64,000 nucleotides of DNA from positions 1 through 64,000 of the forward strand of contig JBCCHV010000014.1 in the NCBI GenBank assembly GCA_039028635.1, given 5' to 3'. The translations under genes were made by a program, and so were the position numbers. The notes under the pieces are model-generated. The model searched no databases. It worked only from the letters and a program-made list of their open reading frames with translations, and was not told the DNA's origin. The DNA is from Acidobacteriota bacterium. Lineage in GTDB: Bacteria; Acidobacteriota; Thermoanaerobaculia; Multivoradales; JBCCEF01. This document shows positions 9,157-18,892 of the stretch, one piece after another. Each line of letters opens with the position of its first letter. The first letter of the stretch is position 1.

Positions 9157-9911
9157 GCCCCCTCGGCACCTATTTCCTGGAGTCCCGCTACGAGGTCGTC
9201 AAGACCTTCCGCATGCCGTCCTTCGTCATCCCCACGCTGACCTTCCCTTGGATGTTCTACATCCTCTTCGGCCTCGCCTTCAGCCCACCCGGAGGGCAAG
9301 GGCCGATGGCCACCTACCTGCTAGCGACCTACGGCGCATTCGGGGTCATCGGCGCCACCCTGTTTGCCTTTGGTGTCGGTCTGGCGAGCGAGCGGGCGCA
9401 AGGTTGGCTGCGCCTCAAGCGCGCCAGCCCGATGCCCGCCGGCGCCTACTTCCTGGCCAAGCTCGGCACCGCGGTGCTGTTCTCGCTGACCATCGTCGCC
9501 GGACTCGCCGCCCTCGCCACCTTCGTCGGCGAGGTCGAGCTCCCCGCTTCGGCGTGGCTCGAGCTGGTCGTCATCTTCCTCGCCGGCACCCTGCCCTTCG
9601 CCGCCCTCGGCCTCACCCTCGGCTACCTGTGCACCGCACATTCGGCGCCGGCGGTGATCAATTTGATCTACCTGCCGATGGCCTTCCTCTCCGGCCTGTG
9701 GATCCCGATCCACATCCTGCCCGGCTGGGTCCAGGCGGCGGCACCCTTCCTGCCGGCCTACTCTTTCGCCCAGCTCGCCCTCGGGGCGGTCGGTCTCGAA
9801 ACTCAGCAATCGGTCGGGCGCAGCCTCGCCACACTATGCTTCTTTACACTGTTGCTGCTCGGCACGGCCTATCTCGCGTCGCGCCGCCCGAGAGGAAACA
9901 ACCATGATTAA
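9153..9911 (+). CDS. ABC-2 type transporter permease
   Basis: The 252-residue protein has about six hydrophobic segments and an ABC-2 architecture: a cytoplasmic N-terminus (YEVVKTFRMPSF), a first membrane segment with FPWMFYILFGLAF, and the characteristic C-terminal region LPMAFLSGLWIPIHILPGWVQ before the last membrane helix. It pairs with the preceding ATPase (ATGA overlap) to form a membrane exporter. Its stop overlaps the amidohydrolase start by 8 bp. The substrate is unknown; relatives next to DesK/DesR-like pairs are often drug, antibiotic or lipid exporters. Confidence 0.9.
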   Translation: MSPLGTYFLESRYEVVKTFRMPSFVIPTLTFPWMFYILFGLAFSPPGGQGPMATYLLATYGAFGVIGATLFAFGVGLASERAQGWLRLKRASPMPAGAYFLAKLGTAVLFSLTIVAGLAALATFVGEVELPASAWLELVVIFLAGTLPFAALGLTLGYLCTAHSAPAVINLIYLPMAFLSGLWIPIHILPGWVQAAAPFLPAYSFAQLALGAVGLETQQSVGRSLATLCFFTLLLLGTAYLASRRPRGNNHD

Positions 9912-11679
9912 GCGCTGCCTCATCTCCCTCGCCCTTCTCACCTGCGGTTTCGCCCTGGCGGCCGACGAGCTACCCAGCGACGACTTCGTGATCCTCGACG
10001 TGCGCCTCTTCGATGGCGAGACGAGCCTCGAAAAGGCCACCGTCGTCGTGCGCGACGGCCGCATCGTGGCGGTTGGGGAGGCCCTGCCGTGGGCTGCCGA
10101 GCTGCCGGTGGTGAAAGGCGCCGGCCGCACCCTCCTACCGGGCCTGATCGACAGCCACACCCATTGCTGGGGCAACGCCCTCGAGCAAGCCTTGACCTTC
10201 GGCGTCACCACCGCCATCGACATGTTCACCAATGCCGATTGGGCCGCCGGGGTGCGTCGCCAGCAGTCCGAGAACGGCAATCCCGGCAAAGCGGACCTCT
10301 ACTCCGCCAGCGTCCTGGTGACGGCGCCGGGCGGCCACGGCACCCAGTACGGCCTCGGCATTCCGACCCTCGAGGCGGGCGCCGATGTCGACGCCTTCGT
10401 CGCCGCCCGCCTCGCCGAAGGCTCCGACTTCATCAAGGTGGTTCACGAGGACGGCAAGGGTTGGGGCACCGAAACCCCGACCCTCGACATCGACACCATT
10501 CGGGCCGTCGCCGCGGCGGCCCACCGGCGGGAGCGCCTCGCCGTCGCCCACATCGGGACTCGCGAGGCCGCCCTCGAGGTGATGGCGACCGGAGTCGATG
10601 GCCTGGTTCACCTGTTCATCGATGCCGCGCCGGGCGACGATTTCGGCCGCCGAGCGGCAAAGCACGGCATCTTCGTCGTGCCCACCCTGGCGGTACTCGA
10701 GAACTTCCAGCGCAAGGGCGGTGAGACGGTGCTGCAGGATGAGCGGCTGTCCCCCTACCTCGACGGCGACCAGCGCGCCAGCCTGGCCCGCAGCTTCGGA
10801 CCGCAGCGCAAGACCGACAACCGCTTCGAGCACGCCCTCGAGACCGTTCGGCTACTACGCCAGGCACAGGTTGCGGTGCTCGCGGGCACCGACGCCCCCA
10901 ATCCGGGAACGGCCCACGGTGCCAGCATGCACCGCGAGCTCGAGCTGCTGGTCGAGGCCGGCCTGACGCCCGGCGAGGCCCTCGCCGCCGCCACCGCGGT
11001 ACCGGCAGAGTCCTTTGGCCTGCAGGACCGCGGCCGCATCGAGGTCGGGCGCCGTGCCGATCTTCTGCTGGTCGAGGGCGACCCCCTCGACGACATCACC
11101 GCCAGCCGCGACATCGTCGCCGTCTGGAAGCTCGGGGTGGCCACCGAGCGGCGGCGGCAAGACGTCGAGAAGCCCAAGCATCCGGTGGTCTCCCAAAAAC
11201 TGATCAGCGATTTCGACGCCGGCGAACTGAGCGCCGAGTTCGGATTCGGCTGGCAGCCGACCACCGACCAGATGGCCGGTGGAGCCTCCGAAACGAAGCT
11301 CGCCGTGATCACCGACGACGCACGCGGCGGCGTCCTCGAGATTCGCGGCGAGGTCAAGACCGGCTTTCCCTTTCCCTGGGCCGGTGCCATGTTCTTTCCC
11401 GCCGACCAGCCGATGGCGGCGGTCGACGTCTCGGCCAATCGCGCCGTGACGTTCATGGCCCGCGGTGATGGCGGAACCTACCGGCTGATGGTCTTCGCGC
11501 GCCGCCTCGGCCAGATTCCGGTGCAAACGACCTTCGTCGCCGACGACACCTGGGAGCGTCACAGCGTTGCTTTCGAATCCCTCGGTATCGATGGCTCCGA
11601 CCTCCTCGGTATCGCTTTCGCCGGCGGCCCCGGCCTCGGCGAGTTCCGCTTCGAGATCGATCAGGTCGAGCTCGAGTAG
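9904..11679 (+). CDS. Exported amidohydrolase with C-terminal CIA30-like domain
   Basis: A signal peptide (CLISLALLTCGFALAAD) directs this 591-residue protein out of the cytoplasm. The amidohydrolase metal motif appears as LLPGLIDSHTHCWGN, with later ligands in VAHIGT and LAGTDAPNPG. It resembles imidazolonepropionase/prolidase-type members. After about residue 420 a second domain begins (ISDFDAGELSAEFGFGW ... MAGGASETKL ... FEIDQVELE), matching the CIA30/CBM11-like beta-sandwich. This domain pairing occurs in secreted amidohydrolases of several phyla. It is embedded in the ABC/two-component operon, overlapping the permease by 8 bp and preceding the kinase by 3 bp, so it may process the exported or sensed compound. 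That link is inference. Confidence 0.88.
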   Translation: MIKRCLISLALLTCGFALAADELPSDDFVILDVRLFDGETSLEKATVVVRDGRIVAVGEALPWAAELPVVKGAGRTLLPGLIDSHTHCWGNALEQALTFGVTTAIDMFTNADWAAGVRRQQSENGNPGKADLYSASVLVTAPGGHGTQYGLGIPTLEAGADVDAFVAARLAEGSDFIKVVHEDGKGWGTETPTLDIDTIRAVAAAAHRRERLAVAHIGTREAALEVMATGVDGLVHLFIDAAPGDDFGRRAAKHGIFVVPTLAVLENFQRKGGETVLQDERLSPYLDGDQRASLARSFGPQRKTDNRFEHALETVRLLRQAQVAVLAGTDAPNPGTAHGASMHRELELLVEAGLTPGEALAAATAVPAESFGLQDRGRIEVGRRADLLLVEGDPLDDITASRDIVAVWKLGVATERRRQDVEKPKHPVVSQKLISDFDAGELSAEFGFGWQPTTDQMAGGASETKLAVITDDARGGVLEIRGEVKTGFPFPWAGAMFFPADQPMAAVDVSANRAVTFMARGDGGTYRLMVFARRLGQIPVQTTFVADDTWERHSVAFESLGIDGSDLLGIAFAGGPGLGEFRFEIDQVELE

Positions 11680-11682
11680 ACG

Positions 11683-12773
<1,091 letters not shown>

Positions 12774-12777
<4 letters not shown>

Positions 12778-13391
12778 TCCGAGTGCTCCTCGTCGAGGAT
12801 CAGGCGATGGTGCGTGGCGCCCTCGCGGCTCTCCTCGACCTGGAGCACGACATCACCGTCTGCGGCCAGGCGGAGCACGGCCGGGAGGCCCTCGGCCTGC
12901 TCGCCGACAGCGCTCCGGACATCGTGGTGACGGATATCGAAATGCCCGAGATGAGTGGCCTCGAGCTCGCCGCCGAAGTCCACCGGCGCAACGGCGAGCA
13001 GGCCTCGGACAAACCGCGGGTCGTCATCCTCACCACCTTCGGACGGCACGGCTACCTACGCCGCGCCCTCGACGCCGGCGCCGCCGGCTACCTCCTCAAG
13101 GACTCGCCGGCGAGCGACCTCGCCGACGCCCTGCGCCGAGTTCATCGCGGTCTGCGAGCCGTCGACCCCGAGCTCGCCGCCGACGCCTGGGGCGCTCCGG
13201 ACCCCCTCACCGAGCGCGAACGGCAGGTGCTGCGACTCGCCGGCGAAGGCCACAGCACCGCCGCCATCGCCGGCCGCATCCACCTCTCCGAAGGCACCGT
13301 CCGCAACTACCTCTCGGAGGCGATCCACAAGCTCGGCGCCGGCAACCGCACCGAGGCAGCGCGCATCGCGCGCCAGGAGGGCTGGCTCTAA
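12774..13391 (+). CDS. LuxR-type response regulator, DesR-like
   Basis: The 205-residue regulator begins at a GTG overlapping the kinase stop. The receiver domain has LLVEDQAMVRGALAALL and the phosphorylation site VVTDIEMPEMSG, then LTTFGRHGYLRRALDAGAAG and the conserved lysine in YLLKDSPAS. The C-terminal HTH is LTERERQVLRLAGEGHSTAA ... LSEGTVRNYLS, typical of NarL/FixJ DNA-binding domains. The order kinase then regulator matches DesK/DesR. It is the last gene of the operon and is convergent with the CoaBC-like gene 25 bp away. Confidence 0.93.
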
Positions 13392-13416
13392 CCCCTGTTT
13401 CCGTCGCTGTTTGGGC

Positions 13417-14676
13417 TCAGCCGGAGTCTGCGCCGGCCTGCTGCTCCAGATAGTCGGCGAGGGCTCGGGCGATACCGCGCTTGTCGACCAGGCGCTGGGG
13501 CTCGGCCCCTTCGGTGGTGAGGTAGGCCACCTGCTCGCCGTTGGGGCCACGCTCTTCGCCGCGGTTGGCGACCACCGCCTGGTAGCCGCGGGCGCGCCGC
13601 GCGGCGGCGATCTCGAGCAGCTCCTGGTGAGAGATGTCCTCCTGGTACTTGAAGGTCACCATGTGGAGGTCTGGGAAACGCTGGCGCACGGTCTCGACGA
13701 CCTTCTCCGTGGGCTCGAGCTCGAGGCTCTGCAGAGCTCCCCCGCTGGGGGTCTTGCCGGGCAGCACGGTGATCGGTCGATAGTCGGCGACGGCGGCCGA
13801 GAAGACGGCGAAGGGGCAGGCCTTCTCGCCGAGAACCTCGAGCACCTGATGCCGGTAGTCGTCGAAGTTTCGGACCGGCCGGCAGGGCAGGTACTCGGGC
13901 GGCGAGAACGGGCTCTCGCCGTGCACCCAGTGGACTTCGGCACCGCGCAGGTAGAGCTCTTCGGCGATGCGGCAGCCTAGCTCGCCGGTGAACTTGTTGG
14001 TCAACCGGCGGATGGCATCGATCACCACCGCCGTCGGGCCACCGGTGACCAGCAGCGAAACGCCGGCCAGGGGCGACCGGCTGACGGCGCGACAGACCTC
14101 CGCCACCAGCACCTCTTCACTCGGTAGGTTGTGCTTGCCGTAGTCGTCCCGCGGCGGAATCACCCGCACCCCGAGATCGGCCAGCCGCCGCAGGGAGTCG
14201 GTGAGGATGCGGGTGTGCAGGGTGCCGTGCATGGTGGGCGCCACCAGCACCTGGGTCTCGCCCCGCTCCAGCCGCCCGATGGCCGACGCCAGCGTCGAGG
14301 TGACGACGCTATCGGCGGTGCCGCCGGCGATCTTGTTGAGGCTGTTGTAGGTCGCCGGCGCCAGCAGGTAGGCGTCGAAGGGCTGCCCGTCGCTGAGGTG
14401 CTCCGCCGCCGGGGTGAGGCGGGTCACCACCGGTCGGACGGTGCTCCAGGCGAGGGTTTCCTCGGTGACATAGCGTAGCCCCTCGCGCGACACGAAGGCG
14501 GTCACCTCGGCGCCCCGACGACGCAGCGCGCGCGCCACCAGCGGAGCCTTCATGGCGGCGATGCCGCCGGTCACCAGCAGGGCGATGCGGCGCCCGACGA
14601 GCTGCTCGCCGAGGAGCGGCACGTCATGGTCGCCGAGCTCCGCGCTGCGCGGCGGAGAAAAGTCCCAGTCGCCCAC
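13417..14676 (-). CDS. CoaBC-like flavoprotein (phosphopantothenate metabolism), divergent
   Basis: The first half is a flavoprotein domain (RRIALLVTGGIAAMKAPLVA ... LLAPATYNSLNKIAGGTADS) as in phosphopantothenoylcysteine decarboxylase. The second half matches the CoaB synthetase (VTGGPTAVVIDAIRRLTNKF, then VFSAAVADYRPITV). Length (419 aa) fits a bifunctional CoaBC. It departs from the usual enzyme: the substrate-clamp region that normally has a CG...GRM motif here reads PPRDDYGKHNLPSEE, and the CoaB motif NxSSGKMG is TNKFTGELG. It could be a diverged CoaBC or a related flavoprotein with another substrate. The start is GTG 14676, 6 bp after the helicase stop. Confidence 0.8.
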   Translation of the reverse strand: MGDWDFSPPRSAELGDHDVPLLGEQLVGRRIALLVTGGIAAMKAPLVARALRRRGAEVTAFVSREGLRYVTEETLAWSTVRPVVTRLTPAAEHLSDGQPFDAYLLAPATYNSLNKIAGGTADSVVTSTLASAIGRLERGETQVLVAPTMHGTLHTRILTDSLRRLADLGVRVIPPRDDYGKHNLPSEEVLVAEVCRAVSRSPLAGVSLLVTGGPTAVVIDAIRRLTNKFTGELGCRIAEELYLRGAEVHWVHGESPFSPPEYLPCRPVRNFDDYRHQVLEVLGEKACPFAVFSAAVADYRPITVLPGKTPSGGALQSLELEPTEKVVETVRQRFPDLHMVTFKYQEDISHQELLEIAAARRARGYQAVVANRGEERGPNGEQVAYLTTEGAEPQRLVDKRGIARALADYLEQQAGADSG

Positions 14677-14682
14677 GACGAG

Positions 14683-16731
14683 CTAACCGCGCTTACGGTG
14701 ACGCATGGCGCGGAAGCGCTCGACGATCGCCTCTCGCTCCGGGGACAGGGCCGTCGAGCGGCTCTTGGCCGGCGATCGCTGACCCGGCTTGCGCGACGCC
14801 CCACCGGACGCCTGGCGCTTCGCCGGCGGCGCCGCCTTGGCGGGCGCGCTGGAAGCCGCCTTCGCCGGCGGCGCCGGTGCTTCGGGAGCCGCCCGGGGCC
14901 GAGAAACGGCCTCCGGCTGAGGAGCTGGCGGAGTCTTCTGGATCTCGGCAGGAGGTCGAGGTGCGTCTGCCTCCTGGGGCTTGGGAGCTGCCTGGGGTTT
15001 GGGGGCTGCCTTCGGCTTCGGAGACGATGGCTTCGCGACCGGCGCCGGTCGTGGCGACGCCGCAGGGCCGGGTCGACCACCGCGCCGCCGCGCCTGCATC
15101 TCCCGGAATCGCTGCAGCACCGAGTCGCGGTCCGAATCCACCGCGACCGGCCGGGACCGGCTCGCCTGGGGCGAAGCCTGGTGATCGTCCGGTGCCGCCT
15201 CGCTGCCGGTCGGTTGCGGCGCCGAAGCGGCGTCCTGGACCGGCGCTTCGGCAGCGCCCGGGGTCGGCGACGCTGTCGCCTCGGAAGCCGGCTCCGCCGG
15301 CTGTGCGTCGGGGCCTGCCGACGACGCCGCGGCCACCTCGGCTTCCACCACCTCTGGGGATTCGGCTGCGGCCGAAGCAGTCTCGGGCGGAACAGCCTCG
15401 GTGGCATCGGTCTTGGCGGCGGCCTTGGCCGCCGCGGCGCGAATCTGTTCCTCGACGGCCTTGAGCTCCGCCTTGCGCTTGGCGGCCGCCGCTCTCTCGG
15501 CAGCGGCCTTCACCTTCGCTGCCTTGGCGGCCTCGCGCCGCGCCCGCTCCTTCTCCTGCCGTTCGCGCTCGGCGGCCTCCTCCTCCGGCGTCGGCACCGA
15601 GCGACCGGTCTGGTAGTCGAAGTCCTCCGCCGTCAGGCGCGGCAGCTTGCTGCGGATGGCGCGCTCGATGGCGTGCAGGTCGGCGAGCTCACGGGCCGCC
15701 ACAAAGGTGATGGCATCGCCCGTCGCCTGCTGCCGGCCGGTGCGGCCGATGCGATGGATGTAGTCCTCCGGCTGACTCGGCACATCGACATTGACCACGT
15801 GGCTGAGGCCCTCGACGTCGATCCCTCGAGCCGCCACGTCGGTCGCCACCAGCACCCGGTACTTGCCCTTCTTGAAGGCTTCGAGGGCGCGGGTGCGCTG
15901 CATTTGGGAACGGTCTCCGTGGATCGCCGTCACCGAGATTCCGTGGCCCTTGAGATAGCCCGCCAGACGATCGGCCCGTTCCTTGGTGCGGGTGAAGGCG
16001 AGGGCGTTCTCGATGCCGCCGCGCTTCAGGAGGTGCAGCAGCAGGGCCGGTTTGTGAGCGTGCCGGACGGCATAGGTGACCTGGGTGATGCCGTCCGCCG
16101 GCGCCGCCTTGCGCTCGATGTTGATCGTCACCGGCTCCTTCAGGAGCTCCTTGGCGAGGGAGGCGATGGGCCCCGGCATGGTGGCCGAGAACAACATCGT
16201 CTGGCGGCGTCCGGGAAGCTTCTGAAGAATCCGTCGGATGTCCGGAATGAATCCCATGTCGAGCATGCGATCGGCCTCGTCCAGCACCAGGAACTCGACC
16301 CCGTCGAGATGGCCATAGGGACGGCGCAGATGATCGAGCAAACGCCCGGGGGTGGCGATCATCATGTCGACGCCTTGCCGGAAGGCCTTTTCCTGGGGCT
16401 CGAAGGCGACGCCGCCGTGAATCACCGCAGCGGTCAGCGGCGTGTGCTTGCCGAGGGACTGCAGGTGCTCTTCGATCTGAGCCGCCAGCTCGCGGGTCGG
16501 GGTCAGAGCGAGGGCCCGGGTGACCCCCCGCGAGCGCTCGAGGAGCTGGTGCAGGATGGGCAGCAGAAAGGCCGCCGTCTTGCCGCTTCCGGTCATCGCG
16601 GCACCGAGCAGGTCGCGTCCGGCAAGGCCCGGCGGAATCGCGTCGGCCTGGATCGGGGTGGGCTCGGTGAATCCGAGGTCGGCGATTCCGCGCAGTAGAT
16701 CGGGGGCCAGGTTCAGCTCATCAAAGGTCAT
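14683..16731 (-). CDS. DEAD-box RNA helicase with long Ala/Pro-rich tail
   Basis: All helicase motifs are present in the first 380 residues: PTPIQADAIPP (Q motif), MTGSGKT (I), PTRELAAQI (Ia), VLDEADRMLD (II), FSATMP (III), and ATDVAARGIDVEG (V) with HRIGRTGR (VI). It is closest in layout to RhlE. The tail of about 300 residues is first a charged Arg/Glu/Ala coil, then low-complexity Ala/Pro/Lys. It carries two copies of a short basic motif, DSVLQRFREMQARRRG near residue 528 and REAIVERFRAMRHRKRG at the very end. Such basic tails usually add RNA affinity. The CoaBC-like gene follows after 6 bp, so they are probably co-transcribed. Confidence 0.95.
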   Translation of the reverse strand: MTFDELNLAPDLLRGIADLGFTEPTPIQADAIPPGLAGRDLLGAAMTGSGKTAAFLLPILHQLLERSRGVTRALALTPTRELAAQIEEHLQSLGKHTPLTAAVIHGGVAFEPQEKAFRQGVDMMIATPGRLLDHLRRPYGHLDGVEFLVLDEADRMLDMGFIPDIRRILQKLPGRRQTMLFSATMPGPIASLAKELLKEPVTINIERKAAPADGITQVTYAVRHAHKPALLLHLLKRGGIENALAFTRTKERADRLAGYLKGHGISVTAIHGDRSQMQRTRALEAFKKGKYRVLVATDVAARGIDVEGLSHVVNVDVPSQPEDYIHRIGRTGRQQATGDAITFVAARELADLHAIERAIRSKLPRLTAEDFDYQTGRSVPTPEEEAAERERQEKERARREAAKAAKVKAAAERAAAAKRKAELKAVEEQIRAAAAKAAAKTDATEAVPPETASAAAESPEVVEAEVAAASSAGPDAQPAEPASEATASPTPGAAEAPVQDAASAPQPTGSEAAPDDHQASPQASRSRPVAVDSDRDSVLQRFREMQARRRGGRPGPAASPRPAPVAKPSSPKPKAAPKPQAAPKPQEADAPRPPAEIQKTPPAPQPEAVSRPRAAPEAPAPPAKAASSAPAKAAPPAKRQASGGASRKPGQRSPAKSRSTALSPEREAIVERFRAMRHRKRG

Positions 16732-17060
16732 CGGGGCTCCCCGGCTGGCCGTTCTCCTCCCCTTCCACGAAGTGGATTCTGAACCCAGCCAAGATCACGA
16801 TATGGAGGTCCATCGGACGGCGGACTCGGGCGAAGGGCCACCGGCCTGCTTTTCCGTCGATTGTAACCGAAAAGGCTGATAGGGCGTAACTTGCCCGGCT
16901 CCGAGCCGCCCGTTCGCGGCCCCACCCGAGGTCGACCCGAGGAGGACGCGAAGGGCACCGATAATCAGGTGCGCAACTCGGGATGTGGCCCCCGGGGTAT
17001 CAACTGTGGTACAAGCTGGTCGCCAACGACGAAACGGACTCGATTGGGGGACTCGAAACC
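16732..17060. promoter_or_regulatory. Divergent intergenic region, helicase / ornithine aminotransferase
   Basis: These 329 bases separate two divergent genes and should carry both promoters. I see no convincing -35/-10 pair, riboswitch or RNA gene. Short ORFs here look like noise. The plus-strand frame of the aminotransferase is open back to 16983. Confidence 0.4.
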
Positions 17061-18332
17061 ATGACCACTGCCGAAATCAAGACCAAGCCCGCCCTGAGCA
17101 GCGCCGAGCTGATCGAGCTCGAGGACCACTACGGGGCGCACAATTATCACCCCCTCGACGTCGTCATCTCACGCGCCGAAGGGATTTGGGTGTGGGACGT
17201 CGAGGGCAATCGCTACATGGATTTCCTCGCCTCCTACTCGGCCGTCAACCAGGGCCACTGCCATCCCAAGATCGTCGACGCCCTGGTCGAGCAGGCGCGC
17301 CGCGTCGCCCTCACCTCGCGCGCCTTCCGCAACGACCAGCTCGGCCTCTTCTACAAAGAGCTCTGCGAGCTCACCGGCTTCGCCCGTGCGCTGCCCATGA
17401 ACAGCGGCGCCGAGGCCGTCGAGACGGCGATCAAGGCGGCCCGCAAGTGGGCCTACACGGTCAAGGGCGTCGACGAGGACCAGGCCGAGATTCTGGTCTT
17501 CGATCAGAACTTCCACGGTCGCACCACCACCATCGTCGGCTTCTCCTCGGATCAGCAGTACAAGGAGGGCTTCGGTCCCTTCACTCCCGGCTTCCGGATC
17601 CTCCCCTATGGCGACATCGACGCCGTGCGCGAGGCGATCACGCCCAACACCGCCGCGGTGCTGATCGAGCCGATCCAGGGCGAGGGCGGCATCATCCTGC
17701 CGCAGGATGGCTTCCTCGCCGAGCTGCGCGAGGTCACCCAGGAGCACCGCGTGCTCCTGATGCTCGACGAGATCCAGTCCGGCCTCGGCCGCACCGGCAA
17801 GATGTTCGCGTACGAGCACGAGGGCATTCGCCCGGACGTGGTGATCATCGGCAAGGCCCTCTCCGGCGGCCTCTATCCGGTGTCGGCGATCCTCGCCGAC
17901 GACGAGGTGATGGGCGTCTTCCACCCCGGCGACCACGGCTCCACCTACGGCGGCAACCCGGTGGCCGCGGCAGTCGCCCGCACCGCCCTCCGGGTGCTCA
18001 TCGACGAGGACCTGATCGGCAACTCGGCGCGCCTCGGCGACTACCTGATGGAGCGCCTCCAGGCGATTCCCTCGAATTACGTCCACGAGTACCGCGGCCG
18101 CGGCCTGTGGGTCGGCATCGAGCTCAAGCCCGAAGCCAATGGCGCCCGGCGCTTCTGCGAAGAGCTCCAGAAGCACGGCATCCTGTGCAAGGAAACGCAC
18201 GAGAACGTGATTCGTATCGCGCCGCCCTTGACCATCACCAAGGACGAGCTCGACTGGGCCCTCGAGCGCATCGAAAAGGTGCTCATGAAGCTGGTCTGGC
18301 CGGCCCCGCCGGTCGACCCGTCCATGGCCTGA
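17061..18332 (+). CDS. rocD: Ornithine aminotransferase
   Basis: This class-III PLP aminotransferase (423 aa) transfers the delta-amino group of ornithine to 2-oxoglutarate, giving glutamate semialdehyde. Motifs: [20 protein letters not shown]-type N-terminal region (here [20 protein letters not shown]), [33 protein letters not shown] for the cofactor aspartate, and the PLP lysine in [14 protein letters not shown]. The substrate assignment rests on the [15 protein letters not shown] and [11 protein letters not shown] segments typical of ornithine-oxo-acid transaminases. ATG 17061 is chosen because it gives the family N-terminus; an upstream ATG at 16983 is in frame. A strong terminator follows 24 bp after the stop. 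It could feed arginine/ornithine carbon to proline or glutamate. Confidence 0.92.
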   Translation: MTTAEIKTKPALSSAELIELEDHYGAHNYHPLDVVISRAEGIWVWDVEGNRYMDFLASYSAVNQGHCHPKIVDALVEQARRVALTSRAFRNDQLGLFYKELCELTGFARALPMNSGAEAVETAIKAARKWAYTVKGVDEDQAEILVFDQNFHGRTTTIVGFSSDQQYKEGFGPFTPGFRILPYGDIDAVREAITPNTAAVLIEPIQGEGGIILPQDGFLAELREVTQEHRVLLMLDEIQSGLGRTGKMFAYEHEGIRPDVVIIGKALSGGLYPVSAILADDEVMGVFHPGDHGSTYGGNPVAAAVARTALRVLIDEDLIGNSARLGDYLMERLQAIPSNYVHEYRGRGLWVGIELKPEANGARRFCEELQKHGILCKETHENVIRIAPPLTITKDELDWALERIEKVLMKLVWPAPPVDPSMA

Positions 18333-18356
18333 GGCTCACCCCTCAGGCAGGCCACC

Positions 18357-18393
18357 AGACCCCGGCGCGAGAGGCCCTCGCCCGGGGTCTTTT
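18357..18393 (+). terminator. Rho-independent terminator after the ornithine aminotransferase gene
   Basis: AGACCCCGG (18357-18365) pairs with CCGGGGTCT (18382-18390), followed directly by TTT. The 9-bp GC-rich stem and T run lie 24 bp after the stop codon. Confidence 0.85.
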
Positions 18394-18556
18394 CATTTCA
18401 AGGCGGCGCCGAGCCCAACGGGCGCAGAGCCGGCCTCACCCACGGCAGCCGGGAGAGCATCGGCCTGCTGCTGCAGGACAGGGCGAGCCTGCAGTTCGCA
18501 ATGGGTGAGTGCAGATCTGAGAACGCCATAGCCCAAGGCAGCCTGCCAAGCAAGCA

Positions 18557-18684
18557 GCCGTGTGCTAATCCAGCACACGGCGTCCGAGGGCAAAGCCCGA
18601 GGCGGCGGCCTAAGCCGCCGAGGAAAGGGGGTGAGAGCCAACGACCTGTGCGTTGGTTCGAGGGGGGCGCCTATAGCCCTTAGG
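18557..18684 (+). repeat. Structured repeat, copy A
   Basis: First of three copies of a multi-hairpin sequence in this window. A leading hairpin (GCCGTGTGC / GCACACGGC, 18557-18581) precedes CCGAGGG. Then come hairpin P1 (CGGCGGC-CTAA-GCCGCCG, 18603-18620), the strand GGGGGTGAG, P2 (GCCAACG-ACCTGTG-CGTTGGT, 18637-18657) and P3 (GGGC-GCCTATA-GCCC, 18665-18679). It lies in the 560-bp gap between the ornithine aminotransferase and signal peptidase genes. It is the most diverged copy in P3. No long ORF here looks real. Confidence 0.75.
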
Positions 18685-18708
18685 CCACTCGATCCTCCGA
18701 AACTAAGC

Positions 18709-18863
18709 AGCCGCCTGCCAGGCAGCAGGCGGCTCCGAGGGGGAAGCCCGAGGCGGCGGCGAAAGCAGCCGAGGACGGGGGTGAGGCCTGGCCGGCCGCA
18801 CCGCACGACATGTGCGTGCGGGCCGGGCCGCGGAGGCGAGGGGGGCGCCTTCAGCCCCCCTGG
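18709..18863 (+). repeat. Structured repeat, copy B
   Basis: Second copy, 24 bp after copy A and 30 bp from the 3' end of the convergent signal peptidase gene. The leading hairpin (AGCCGCCTGC / GCAGGCGGCT, 18709-18734) differs in sequence from that of copy A but pairs equally well. The core keeps CCGAGGG, P1 with a GAAA loop, GGGGGTGAG, a longer P2 closing on the loop ACATGTG, and P3 (GGGGGGC-GCCTTCA-GCCCCCC, 18840-18860). Confidence 0.75.
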
Positions 18864-18892
18864 AAAAGACAGCCGCGACGCGGCTCGTTAAG

